Below, piece by piece: positions 37,459 to 45,663 of a stretch of 64,000 nucleotides of DNA (position 1 is the first letter of the stretch; every line of letters begins with the position of its first letter). The stretch comes from Lachnospiraceae bacterium (GTDB lineage Bacteria > Bacillota > Clostridia > Lachnospirales > Lachnospiraceae), in NCBI GenBank assembly GCA_024399135.1, contig JAKSHY010000005.1:1-64000 (forward strand). The letters run 5' to 3'. Made by a program: the position numbers and the translations under genes. The notes beneath the pieces were generated by a model. It did no database searches. It worked only from the letters and a program-made list of their open reading frames with translations, and had not been told where the DNA came from.

Positions 37459-37584
37459 ATGATAGAAAGGTTAGCAGATGACATGGAAAATGTAGAGATA
37501 AATATACTCTTACCACTGAAAAAGGAAGAAAACTTAACATTGCTGCTTAGGTCTTCTTCCTCTTTTTTAATAAGATTTATTTAG
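37459..37584 (+). CDS. 41-codon ORF ending inside the direct repeat
   Basis: ATG at 37459 with GGAGG 7 bases away opens a frame beginning MIERLADDMENVEIN. From about residue 21 it is coded by the 72-bp direct repeat, and it ends there at a TAG. The N-terminus looks protein-like, while the rest is translated terminator sequence. It is probably a gene cut off when the repeat and island arrived, though a small real peptide cannot be excluded. Confidence 0.3.
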   Translation: MIERLADDMENVEINILLPLKKEENLTLLLRSSSSFLIRFI

Positions 37585-37591
37585 TAACTTA
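37520..37591. repeat. 72-bp direct repeat, copy 1
   Basis: Matches 39126-39197 at 70 of 72 positions in the same orientation, 1606 bases away. It contains the hairpin ggaagaa...ttcttcc and a T-run, and corresponds to the terminator just past guaA. Together the two copies bracket the toxin-antitoxin genes. Confidence 0.95.
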
Positions 37592-37632
37592 GCAATAGTA
37601 GCCTATTCCATCTCCCTAACAAGATTGTTGTC

Positions 37633-37725
37633 TTAAACTTTTTTGTTAAGGATATCTGTTACGATTTGATTCCATTTGGTTTCAGCTGTCCGAATCGTTT
37701 GGACTGCCTCAGCTAATGTTATCAT
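37633..37725 (-). CDS. 30-codon ORF downstream of hicB
   Basis: ATG at 37725 opens a 30-residue frame (MITLAEAVQTIRTAETKW...) with a natural-looking amphipathic composition but no ribosome site. It begins 27 bases after the hicB-like stop. It may be a fragment of a larger gene trapped in the island. Weakly supported. Confidence 0.2.
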   Translation of the reverse strand: MITLAEAVQTIRTAETKWNQIVTDILNKKV

Positions 37726-37751
37726 TTTGTTATCAACTACGTGTTATCACA

Positions 37752-38090
37752 TTATGCCTTCACCATAAATCCTGACAACGCTGTCTCAACAACAGAATTT
37801 AATGATATCTTATGTTCTGCCGCATATATAGCTGCATTTTTATGAAGTTCAGGAGAAATCCTTATGTTAAATGTCCCCTTATACGCTTTCTCTGGTTCCG
37901 TTCCACGTTCGGCACATAGTTGTAAATAATCATCAACTGCCAAATGAAAATCCTTTATCAAATCTTTTGCATTTTCACCTTCATATGAAATCAAAGATCT
38001 GATACCTTGAACTTTTCCATAAAAAACACCATCTTTTTCAGAGAACTCTATATTTCCAATATATCCTTTATATTCTATAGTGTTACTCAT
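37752..38090 (-). CDS. HicB-family antitoxin, orphan
   Basis: About 112 residues. The N-terminal HicB partial RNase-H-like fold (YKGYIGNIEFSEKDGVFYGKV, then a short helix with DDYLQLC) is followed by a ribbon-helix-helix segment (FNIRISPELHKNAAIYAAE). AGGAGG lies 9 bases before the ATG at 38090. Its partner HicA toxin would normally be adjacent, but upstream there is only a frameshifted remnant of another kind and no HicA-like frame was found. As an orphan it may act only as a DNA-binding protein. Confidence 0.85.
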   Translation of the reverse strand: MSNTIEYKGYIGNIEFSEKDGVFYGKVQGIRSLISYEGENAKDLIKDFHLAVDDYLQLCAERGTEPEKAYKGTFNIRISPELHKNAAIYAAEHKISLNSVVETALSGFMVKA

Positions 38091-38228
38091 TCCAGAAGCC
38101 CTCCTGCTCAATTATGTTATGCAAATCTTTGACAACATATTCCTTTAACAATCTCTCCATATAGTTTTCTTGCCAGATGCCAATTTTTTTCTATATTTCT
38201 TCCAATCGCTATTTGTAATTTCGTACAT
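38083..38228 (-). pseudogene. Frameshifted remnant of a small conserved protein
   Basis: ATG at 38228 with GAGGGG ahead of it reads MYEITNSDWKKYRKKLAS and then goes out of frame to a stop at 38145. Shifting the frame by one base at that point gives a sensible continuation (WQENYMERLLKEYVV) that runs to a stop at 38083, overlapping the hicB start. The rebuilt text resembles the N-terminus of small uncharacterised proteins common in Lachnospiraceae, recalled rather than searched. It is too short to be whole, so it is broken by both frameshift and truncation. Confidence 0.55.
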
Positions 38229-38279
38229 AGTCACCCCTCTTTAATTTATTTGTAACCAGATTGTACCCAGGCGAACTAT

Positions 38280-38603
38280 TTACGAATGTCTTTCTTGCAA
38301 TCGCATATGAACATTTGATGCGCCAAATAAGACATCTGTCACCGTAACAACTCCTGGATCAACCATGTAGCAAACAAGGTAATTATCTACTACCATTCGC
38401 CTCATCCCCCAGGAATGCTCCGGTTCCAATTCAAATAAAGCAAATCTGTCCGGAAAAGAATCCAATGTCAGAATTGCATCTGCAATACGATTATACTGCC
38501 CCATAGCATTCTCAGGTGCTAATAACTGGGTTGCAATATATTCATAAATCTTTTCCATATCAGCGAGAGCTTCATCTGTAATCTTTACTTCGTATTTATC
38601 CAT
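38280..38603 (-). CDS. RelE/ParE-superfamily toxin
   Basis: 107 residues with the RelE/ParE fold order: YEVKITDEALADMEKIYEYI (strand and helices), LDSFPDRFALFE, then RRMVVDNYLVCYMVD and VTVTDVLFGASNV (three strands). The Arg-rich RRMVVDNY strand is the part that carries active residues in this family. It overlaps the antitoxin stop by one base, as in many relBE operons, and is expressed from the antitoxin promoter. Ribosome-dependent mRNA cleavage (RelE) and gyrase inhibition (ParE) cannot be told apart here. Confidence 0.9.
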   Translation of the reverse strand: MDKYEVKITDEALADMEKIYEYIATQLLAPENAMGQYNRIADAILTLDSFPDRFALFELEPEHSWGMRRMVVDNYLVCYMVDPGVVTVTDVLFGASNVHMRLQERHS

Positions 38604-38908
38604 TAAGAATGACTCTCCCTAAATTTTGCAAATGCATCCGCAGCATTCTGCGTTCTGCCAGCCTTATAATCATCATAACCACGCTGTAGTTTTGCATGAA
38701 GCTGTGTTTCTGTCATCTGTGATGCATCGATATCTACTGGTGGCTTTGGTACTGTAACAGAAAACGGAATACCACCTACCAATACAACCTGATTAAGAAA
38801 CATATCAACTGCTGTAGACATAGGAATGCCAAGTCTTGTAAGAATTGTTTCTGCATCTGATTTTAATGTGGGATTCACTCTTAAATTAAGTGTTGCTGAT
38901 TTTTCCAT
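38603..38908 (-). CDS. RelB/DinJ-family antitoxin
   Basis: About 101 residues. The N-terminal ribbon-helix-helix (ATLNLRVNPTLKSDAETIL, then LGIPMSTAVDMFLNQV) is that of RelB/DinJ, and the C-terminal part would wrap the toxin. GGAGG lies 8 bases before the ATG at 38908; an in-frame ATG two codons earlier is only 2 bases from it and unlikely. It is first in the pair and should repress its own promoter through the palindrome just upstream. Confidence 0.9.
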   Translation of the reverse strand: MEKSATLNLRVNPTLKSDAETILTRLGIPMSTAVDMFLNQVVLVGGIPFSVTVPKPPVDIDASQMTETQLHAKLQRGYDDYKAGRTQNAADAFAKFRESHS

Positions 38909-38931
38909 ATTCATCGCCTCCAATTAGTATA

Positions 38932-38960
38932 ATTGTAACGACATCGTTGTTACATGTCAA
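38932..38960 (-). promoter_or_regulatory. Toxin-antitoxin promoter with internal operator
   Basis: Minus-strand TTGACA (38955-38960) and TACAAT (38932-38937) are 17 bases apart, a near-consensus promoter. A 21-bp palindrome (38934-38954: tgtaac at one end, gttaca at the other) fills the spacer and most of the -10 box. That is the expected place for RelB-type autorepression. Confidence 0.75.
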
Positions 38961-38997
38961 GTTGTTTTCTTTTTCCATTTTCCGCCTGTATCGTACA

Positions 38998-39024
38998 GTA
39001 TAGTCCGTATAGTCCGTATAGTGA
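38998..39024. repeat. Short 9-bp tandem repeat
   Basis: gtatagtcc occurs twice in tandem (38998-39015), followed by a diverged third copy gtatagtga. It lies between the antitoxin promoter and the guaA-side repeat; no role is evident. Confidence 0.6.
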
Positions 39025-39125
39025 CGTAAAGTGAATCCTAAAGTAAATGTAATGTAAATTCAGTAACTAATAATGCCCAATAATATTGTTAACATCAATA
39101 TCATCTATGAATCTTAATAATGTTG

Positions 39126-39170
39126 AAAAGGAAGAAAACTTAACATTGCTGCTTAGGTCTTCTTCCTCTT
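39126..39170 (-). terminator. guaA terminator, bidirectional
   Basis: ggaagaa (39130-39136) pairs with ttcttcc (39160-39166), extended inwards by further matches and one G-T pair. T-runs lie on both sides: four T on the minus strand and six on the plus strand. Confidence 0.6.
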
Positions 39171-39197
39171 TTTTACTAAGATTTATTTAGTTACTTA
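39126..39197. repeat. 72-bp direct repeat, copy 2 (guaA side)
   Basis: Same 72-bp unit as 37520-37591, with two mismatches. This copy begins 12 bases past the guaA stop codon and includes its terminator hairpin. It marks the guaA-side end of the toxin-antitoxin island. Confidence 0.95.
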
Positions 39198-39208
39198 ACA
39201 CATGACGA

Positions 39209-40741
39209 TTACTCCCATTCCACAGTTGCAGGTGGCTTAGATGTAATATCATATACTACCCTTGAAACACCTGGAACTTCATTAGTAATACGGTTACTTG
39301 CCTTCTCTAATACTTCGAATGGAAGACGTGTCCACTCAGCTGTCATGAAGTCATCTGTGGTAACTGCACGAAGAACAATAGTGCGTCCATAAGTTCTGGC
39401 ATCACCCATTACTCCTACGGAGCGAAGGTCTGTAAGTACTGCGAAATACTGGTTAGTCATCTTCTCACAGTGAGCATTAGCAACTTCTTCTCTGAAAATT
39501 GCATCAGCTTCACGAAGAAGAGCTAATCTGTCTTCTGTTATCTCTCCAATAACACGAACAGCAAGTCCTGGACCTGGGAATGGTTGTCTCCATACTAATT
39601 CATATGGAATACCTAATTTTTCACCAACCTCACGAACCTCGTCCTTGAACAGGTCACGTAACGGTTCTGTGATTTCATCAAAGGCAATAACATCAGGAAG
39701 TCCGCCAACGTTGTGGTGACTCTTAATAACTGCTGAATCGCCCTTTCCACTTTCAATAACATCAGGGTAGATAGTTCCCTGTGCTAAGACCTCAACCTTG
39801 CCTATCTTCTTAGCTTCATCCTCGAATACTCTGATGAATTCTTCACCGATAATCTTTCTCTTTTTTTCTGGTTCTGTAACACCAGCAAGTTTAGATAAGA
39901 ATCTATCCTGTGCATTAACACGAATCATGTTTAATCCGAACTGACCCTTGAATGTCTTCTCAACGAAGTCACCCTCGTCCTTTCGAAGTAATCCATGATC
40001 AACGAAGATACATGTTAAATTCTCGCCTATAGCATTATTTAATAAAACTGCTGCAACTGATGAATCAACACCACCTGACAATGCAAGGAGTACTCTCTTA
40101 CCCTTTAATTCTTCCTTGTATCTGGCAACAGTCTTTTCGATGAAGTCCTCCATGGTCCAATCCATGTTACATTCACATACATCGAATATGAAATTCTTCA
40201 AAATCTGAGTTCCGAAGATAGTATGTGTTACTTCTGGATGGAACTGAACTCCGTAAAGCTTTCTTTCTTCATCACACATACCAGCGCATGGGCATTTAGG
40301 AGTATGTGCAATAGTTTTAAAACCTGCAGGAGGTTCGCTAATGTAGTCAGTATGACTCATGAAACAAATTGACTCTTTAGGAACATCCTTAAATAATACA
40401 TTATTGTCAGTAAATAATGTTGTCTTACCATACTCAGATGAGTTTTCAGCACTATCTACCTTTCCACCAGCCATGAAAGCCATTAACTGATCACCATAGC
40501 AGATTCCAAGCACAGGAATACCTGCATCAAGAATTGCTGGATCATAGTGTGGAGATTTTTCGTCATATACACTATTAGGACCACCGGTAAAAATTACACC
40601 TTTGTAGCCAATTTCAACGATTTCTTCAACCGTAATTTTATTATATGGCTTAATCTCTGCGTATACGTGCTGTTCACGAACACGTCTGGCTATAAGCTGA
40701 TTATATTGTCCTCCAAAATCTAGTACGAGGATTTTATCCAT
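39209..40741 (-). CDS. guaA: GMP synthase (glutamine-hydrolysing)
   Basis: 510 residues, normal length. It converts XMP to GMP. The N-terminal glutamine amidotransferase has its nucleophile Cys81 in GICYGDQL and the His-Glu pair in VQFHPEVTH. The ATP-pyrophosphatase domain has the P-loop [10 protein letters not shown], and the C-terminal dimer domain carries [23 protein letters not shown] lies 6 bases before the ATG. It follows purB by 16 bases and is last in the purine gene run. A toxin-antitoxin island between direct repeats starts just past its terminator. Confidence 0.98.
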   Translation of the reverse strand: MDKILVLDFGGQYNQLIARRVREQHVYAEIKPYNKITVEEIVEIGYKGVIFTGGPNSVYDEKSPHYDPAILDAGIPVLGICYGDQLMAFMAGGKVDSAENSSEYGKTTLFTDNNVLFKDVPKESICFMSHTDYISEPPAGFKTIAHTPKCPCAGMCDEERKLYGVQFHPEVTHTIFGTQILKNFIFDVCECNMDWTMEDFIEKTVARYKEELKGKRVLLALSGGVDSSVAAVLLNNAIGENLTCIFVDHGLLRKDEGDFVEKTFKGQFGLNMIRVNAQDRFLSKLAGVTEPEKKRKIIGEEFIRVFEDEAKKIGKVEVLAQGTIYPDVIESGKGDSAVIKSHHNVGGLPDVIAFDEITEPLRDLFKDEVREVGEKLGIPYELVWRQPFPGPGLAVRVIGEITEDRLALLREADAIFREEVANAHCEKMTNQYFAVLTDLRSVGVMGDARTYGRTIVLRAVTTDDFMTAEWTRLPFEVLEKASNRITNEVPGVSRVVYDITSKPPATVEWE

Positions 40742-40757
40742 AATTTCACCTCTTTAT

Positions 40758-42173
40758 TTAAACATTAATCTCTGCTGTGTCAGCATTAACTCCACTAAGA
40801 AGTGGCTTAATCTTTTCAATTAATGCGCTAACCTGTGCAGGGCATCTTCCTATATATTTGTCTGGAAGAAGAAGTTCGTTCATCTCTTCTTCAGTCAGGC
40901 CGAATTCCTTATTAGCAGCAAGACGGCTAAGCAAATCACAAGCCTCACCATTCTTCATCTTCTTAGTAGCTTCCATAGAGCATTCACGAATGATTTCATG
41001 AACTTCCTGACGATCGCCACCACGCTTTACTGCTTCCATCATAAGATTCTCTGTTGCTATGAATGGAAGATATTCTTTAACAGTCTTCTCAATAACCTTC
41101 TCATTAACAACAAGACCATTAGTAACGTTCTGTGCAAGTCTTAAAATAGCATCAGCACATAAGAAACCTTCTGGCATTGAAATACGACGGTTAGCAGAAT
41201 CATCCAAAGTTCTTTCAAGCCACTGAACTGAAGCTGTCATTGGAGCATTCATAGCGTCTGCCATTAAGTAACGAGCTAATGAACAGATTCTCTCACTACG
41301 CATAGGATTTCTCTTATATGCCATAGCTGATGAACCAATCTGATTCTTCTCGAATGGTTCTTCAATCTGACGATCATGCTGTAATAATCTAATATCGTTA
41401 GCCATTCTATAACAGCTCTGGGCAACTGAAGAAAGTGCATTCAAAATACGACTGTCTTCTTTTCTTGGATATGTCTGACCACATACATCAAAGACTTCTT
41501 TGAAATCAAAATCATTCGCAATCATACGATTCATTTCGAGGATTTTTGATTCATCACCATCAAACAGTTCCATGAAGCTTGCCTCTGTACCTGTAGTACC
41601 ACGGCATCCTAATAACTTCATTCTATCGATTACATAATCAATCTCATCAATGTCAGATAAGAAATCCTGCATCCAAAGAGAAGCTCTCTTTCCTACTGTT
41701 ATTAACTGAGCTGGCTGATAATGAGTATAACCAAGTGTAGGAAGCGCTTTATATTTGTCTGCGAAATCAGAAAGATTCTTTACTACTACAAGTAATTCCT
41801 TACGAATATACTTAAGTGCTTCTCTATAGATAATTAAGTCAGCGTTATCTGTAACATAACAGCTTGTTGCGCCAAGATGAATAATTCCAGCTGCCTTTGG
41901 TGCAACCTGGCCATATGCATAAACATGTGCCATAACATCATGTCTTACCTGCTTTTCTCTTTCAGCTACAACATCATAATCAATATCTTCTATATGAGCC
42001 TCCAGCTCATCAACCTGCTCCTTAGATACTGGTAATCCAAGCTTCATTTCTGCCTTTGCCAAAGATACCCACAGCTTACGCCATGTCTGGTAACGACAAT
42101 CTGAAGAAAAGAGATTCAACATAAATTCCGAAGCATATCTTGATGATAATGGGGATTCGTATGTGTTTTTCAT
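40758..42173 (-). CDS. purB: Adenylosuccinate lyase
   Basis: 471 residues. It splits SAICAR and adenylosuccinate to release fumarate. The fumarase/aspartase-family signature is GSSAMAYKRNPM; THYQPAQ and GATSCYVTDN carry the other active-site elements. The length is typical of the longer clostridial form. AGGAG lies 7 bases before the ATG. It lies between purA (43 bases) and guaA (16 bases), consistent with one transcript. Confidence 0.97.
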   Translation of the reverse strand: MKNTYESPLSSRYASEFMLNLFSSDCRYQTWRKLWVSLAKAEMKLGLPVSKEQVDELEAHIEDIDYDVVAEREKQVRHDVMAHVYAYGQVAPKAAGIIHLGATSCYVTDNADLIIYREALKYIRKELLVVVKNLSDFADKYKALPTLGYTHYQPAQLITVGKRASLWMQDFLSDIDEIDYVIDRMKLLGCRGTTGTEASFMELFDGDESKILEMNRMIANDFDFKEVFDVCGQTYPRKEDSRILNALSSVAQSCYRMANDIRLLQHDRQIEEPFEKNQIGSSAMAYKRNPMRSERICSLARYLMADAMNAPMTASVQWLERTLDDSANRRISMPEGFLCADAILRLAQNVTNGLVVNEKVIEKTVKEYLPFIATENLMMEAVKRGGDRQEVHEIIRECSMEATKKMKNGEACDLLSRLAANKEFGLTEEEMNELLLPDKYIGRCPAQVSALIEKIKPLLSGVNADTAEINV

Positions 42174-42216
42174 TAAGTTTCTCCTATTCTAAAGCTAATT
42201 ATCTTAAACTATATTT

Positions 42217-43491
42217 TTATCTGTAAATAATACTGTCTCTTTCTGGTCCAACTGATACGAATGTAATAGGACATCCAATTCTTTCTTCTACGTACTTAAC
42301 ATAGTCCTGTGCAGCAACTGGAAGATCTTCGAACTTTCTTACATTCGAAATATCACATTTCCATCCATCAAGATACTCAATAACTGGCTTAGCATCATTA
42401 AGCTGTGCTGGGAATGGGAAATCATCTGTTGGTTCACCATCAACTGTGTACTGAGTACATACTGGAATCTTGTCCATATAGCTTAATACGTCCATCTTGG
42501 TTAAGGCAATCTGGGTTGCTGCCTGAACCTCTACTCCGTATCTTGTAGCTACGATATCAATAGGTCCTACACGACGAGGACGTCCTGTCTTAGCACCATA
42601 CTCAAATCCGGCCTTTCTAAGCTCTTCTGCTTCATCTCCGAACATTTCGCATACGAAAGGTCCTTCACCAACACAAGTTGAGTAAGCTTTTACTACTCCG
42701 ATAACATCATCAATTTTAGCTGATGGAAGTCCTGAACCGATTGGTGCATATGCTGCCATTGTATTAGATGATGTAGTATATGGATGAATACCATAGTCAA
42801 GATCACGTAAAGATCCAAGCTGTGCTTCGAAGAGAATACCCTTTCCAGCCTTCTGAGCTTCCTTCAGAATTTTTCCTGTATTACATACGAAAGGCTTAAT
42901 TCTTTCACAATATGTTGTTAACCACTCTTCTAACTTCTCCATTGTATATGGTTCTGCACCGTATACCTTAGTAAGAGTTAAGTTCTTCCACTCAAGCAAA
43001 TCAGCAAGGTGCTTTCTTAAATGCTCTGGATAATAGAGTTCTCCAGCTAAAATAGTCTTCTTCTGATATTTATCTGAATAGAATGGTGCGATACCCTGCT
43101 TGGTTGAACCGAACTTCTTATCAGCAAGACGATTCTCCTCAAGTTCATCAAGGTCACGATGCCATGGTAATAACAAAGATGCACGATCACTAATCTTTAA
43201 ATTCTCTGGAGTAAGAGAAACACCCTTTTCAACTACCTCATCAATTTCCTTTAAAAGATTTTCTGGATCAAGTGCTACACCATTTCCTAAAATATTAATT
43301 GTATCTTTTCTAAAAATACCTGAAGGTAAAAGATGAAGAGCAAACTTTCCCTGCTCGTTGATTACGGTATGTCCAGCGTTTCCGCCTCCCTGATATCTGA
43401 CAACAACGTCATATTTCTCAGTAAGAAGGTCAACCATACGGCCCTTTCCTTCATCACCCCAGTTAATACCTACAATCGCACAATTACCCAT
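42217..43491 (-). CDS. purA: Adenylosuccinate synthetase
   Basis: 424 residues. It couples GTP hydrolysis to joining IMP and aspartate, the first step to AMP. The GTP loop GINWGDEGKGR is at the N-terminus, followed by QGGGNAGHT; VGEGPFVCEM and TGRPRRVGPID (IMP and GTP sites) follow. AAGGAGG lies 7 bases before the ATG. A hairpin separates it from purC, so it may have its own promoter in the gap of about 118 bases. Confidence 0.97.
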   Translation of the reverse strand: MGNCAIVGINWGDEGKGRMVDLLTEKYDVVVRYQGGGNAGHTVINEQGKFALHLLPSGIFRKDTINILGNGVALDPENLLKEIDEVVEKGVSLTPENLKISDRASLLLPWHRDLDELEENRLADKKFGSTKQGIAPFYSDKYQKKTILAGELYYPEHLRKHLADLLEWKNLTLTKVYGAEPYTMEKLEEWLTTYCERIKPFVCNTGKILKEAQKAGKGILFEAQLGSLRDLDYGIHPYTTSSNTMAAYAPIGSGLPSAKIDDVIGVVKAYSTCVGEGPFVCEMFGDEAEELRKAGFEYGAKTGRPRRVGPIDIVATRYGVEVQAATQIALTKMDVLSYMDKIPVCTQYTVDGEPTDDFPFPAQLNDAKPVIEYLDGWKCDISNVRKFEDLPVAAQDYVKYVEERIGCPITFVSVGPERDSIIYR

Positions 43492-43575
43492 GTTTTTTCC
43501 TCCTTAATCTAATTTACAGATTTATATTTACCAAATATATTTGTCCAAAAAATATTCCTTAATAAACGCCAAAAG

Positions 43576-43600
43576 CACCACATCCAAAATGAATGTGGTG
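43576..43600 (-). terminator. Hairpin terminator after purC
   Basis: caccacat (43576-43583) and atgtggtg (43593-43600) form a perfect 8-bp stem with a 9-base loop, 10 bases past the purC stop. On the minus strand it is followed by CTTTTGG, a short T-run, so termination may be partial. Confidence 0.6.
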
Positions 43601-43609
43601 TTTCGTTTA

Positions 43610-44323
43610 TTAGTTATTGTTTAATAATCTCTTCATAACCTCTTCGTATGCTTCTTCAACTCCACCAAGGTCACGACGGAATCTGTCTTTGTCAAGCTTC
43701 TCTCCTGTTTCACTATCCCAAAGACGACATGTATCAGGACTAATCTCATCTGCTAAGATGATTGTTCCATCTGAAGTTCTACCGAACTCAATCTTGAAGT
43801 CTACTAAAGTAACTCCACACTTTGCCCAGAATTCTTTTAATGCTTCATTAACTGCTAAAGCATATTTCTTAATAGTATCAATCTCTTCCTTAGTTGCTAC
43901 CTTAAGAGCCAAAGCATGACTTGTATTTAAAAGAGGATCACCTAAATCATCATTCTTGTATGAGAACTCTAATACTGGTTCATCGAACTTAATTCCTTCT
44001 TCTACACCATAGTGCTTAGAAAAAGAACCTGCAGCAATGTTACGAACAATTACCTCTAAAGGAACGATAGAAACCTTCTTAACTAAAGTTTCACGCTCAC
44101 TTAACTCTTCAACGAAGTGTGTTGGAATACCTTTCTTAGCAAGCATTTCCATCAGGCGGTTACTCATCTGATTATTAATCACACCCTTACCTTTAATAGT
44201 ACCCTTCTTTAAACCATTAAAAGCTGTGGCATCATCCTTGTAATCAACAATGAAGAGCTCTGGATCATCAGTTTTGAAGACCTTCTTCGCTTTTCCTTCG
44301 TATACCTGTTCTAACTTCTGCAT
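43610..44323 (-). CDS. purC: Phosphoribosylaminoimidazole-succinocarboxamide synthase (SAICAR synthetase)
   Basis: 237 residues, normal. It joins CAIR and aspartate with ATP in purine synthesis. YEGKAKKVF at the N-terminus, VEVIVRN-type sequence ([12 protein letters not shown]), DFKIEFGR and [13 protein letters not shown] are the family motifs. AAGGAGG lies 11 bases before the ATG. It precedes purA on the same strand with a hairpin between them. A TATAAT lies 44 bases before the ATG, but a matching -35 box is unclear. Confidence 0.97.
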   Translation of the reverse strand: MQKLEQVYEGKAKKVFKTDDPELFIVDYKDDATAFNGLKKGTIKGKGVINNQMSNRLMEMLAKKGIPTHFVEELSERETLVKKVSIVPLEVIVRNIAAGSFSKHYGVEEGIKFDEPVLEFSYKNDDLGDPLLNTSHALALKVATKEEIDTIKKYALAVNEALKEFWAKCGVTLVDFKIEFGRTSDGTIILADEISPDTCRLWDSETGEKLDKDRFRRDLGGVEEAYEEVMKRLLNNN

Positions 44324-44417
44324 TTTTCAGATTCCTCCTTAAGATATCATCTATATTGTAATATTTATTATACGCTTATTAATTCAATAAATACCCTATT
44401 AAAATTTAATCTAATTT

Positions 44418-44439
44418 AGGGGTTGGGTCAACCCTTTTT
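44418..44439. other. Short GC hairpin with T-run between purC and the dehydrogenase gene
   Basis: aggggttg and caaccctt form an 8-bp stem (one G-T pair) with a 3-base loop, followed by T on the plus strand. It lies 58 bases past the minus-strand dehydrogenase stop, but the T-run is on the wrong strand for that gene. It may be a bidirectional terminator or a leader structure of purC. Confidence 0.4.
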
Positions 44440-44496
44440 AGAGAATTATTACGACTAATTTTTCGTCTTGAAACCAACTGGTTTAGTTATATCATT

Positions 44497-45558
44497 CTAC
44501 TGATTAGCCATCCTGTCATAGATATCATCAAGCCACATTCTGTCAAGCTCTGTCTGATTTAAAATAGTAACCCTGTCAGGCCTTGTTGATGATGCTCTGT
44601 TCCATATATCAAAGAAGATATCTTTAGTAATTCCATAGCTCATTGGATTCATATCTATACCATAGGTTCTAAGTACATTTAAAAGCTTCTCCTCATCTCT
44701 TCCCTGGAACACGCAGGCCCCAACAGAGCCTAGGGCAACTCCAATTCCATGGGAGACTTTAATTTCAGGATAATACTCTTCTATAGCATGGCAAAAAAGA
44801 TGCTCACTTCCACTACATGGCCTTGATGAACCCGCAATTTCCATAGCAAGTCCGCCCATTACGAGAGCTCTTGATAATATACGAATGAAGGTCTTGCTCT
44901 TAATATTCTTCTCATCACAATGATATACAGAATCAAAACTCATTCTGCTTATTCCGTATGCGAAGTCATCTACATGGGAATTGGAAGCACGTGCAGCTAA
45001 TTCCCAGTCAAACAGCGCTGTATGTTTGGCAATAGTATCTCCAATTCCAGAAAGTGTCTGTCCCAATGGTGCGTTAATTATCATGGTAGTATCAACAACA
45101 ATGGCTGTAGGTATCTTACACGACAACGTCTTTCGGCTGCTTTCGACAGTACCTAATACTGAAAATGGAGAAGCTAGGGAATCATTAGACAGTGTTGTTG
45201 GGAGACAAATATATACTGCCTTGCTAATATATGCAGCATACTTCGCCGTATCAAGGACTCTTCCTCCTCCAAAACCTATAACAATTTTAATATCTTCAAC
45301 ACATATCTTCTTAGCAATTGCTACAGCCTCATCGAATGTTGCCGCTCCCATTGAAAGCACTTCTGCATCATTAAAATCTTCTTTAATAGAGTTAACAACA
45401 TCCTGATATGTGTCTATAAGGAACTGTTCTGAAATAATAATGGCCTTCTGCCCCTTAATTTCTGGTATATATGAAGCAATTATTTCATCCGTTCTTTTGT
45501 ATGCATCTTCTTCTACTACTAAACATAAGGGAAGATTAAATCTTGTATGCTGGTTCAT
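44497..45558 (-). CDS. Glycerol-1-phosphate-dehydrogenase-like (AraM/EgsA) enzyme
   Basis: 353 residues of the iron-alcohol-dehydrogenase/DHQS-like superfamily. The dinucleotide loop GFGGGRVLDTAK, then PTTLSNDSLASP, GIGDTIAKHTALFDWELA (metal-site Asp) and SGSEHLFCHAI (metal-site His) match bacterial sn-glycerol-1-phosphate dehydrogenases. These reduce dihydroxyacetone phosphate with NAD(P)H. G1P in bacteria serves special lipids or teichoic-acid-like polymers. The gene stands alone, divergent from the MATE gene. Another polyol dehydrogenase of this superfamily is possible. Confidence 0.75.
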   Translation of the reverse strand: MNQHTRFNLPLCLVVEEDAYKRTDEIIASYIPEIKGQKAIIISEQFLIDTYQDVVNSIKEDFNDAEVLSMGAATFDEAVAIAKKICVEDIKIVIGFGGGRVLDTAKYAAYISKAVYICLPTTLSNDSLASPFSVLGTVESSRKTLSCKIPTAIVVDTTMIINAPLGQTLSGIGDTIAKHTALFDWELAARASNSHVDDFAYGISRMSFDSVYHCDEKNIKSKTFIRILSRALVMGGLAMEIAGSSRPCSGSEHLFCHAIEEYYPEIKVSHGIGVALGSVGACVFQGRDEEKLLNVLRTYGIDMNPMSYGITKDIFFDIWNRASSTRPDRVTILNQTELDRMWLDDIYDRMANQ

Positions 45559-45663
45559 TATATGTTTCCTTTCACAGTAATTTCACAATTTTTGACTATT
45601 TTACTTATAGTCTATATGTTATAACACTATATGGTATACAGAAAACCAATAAGAGGACATCTC

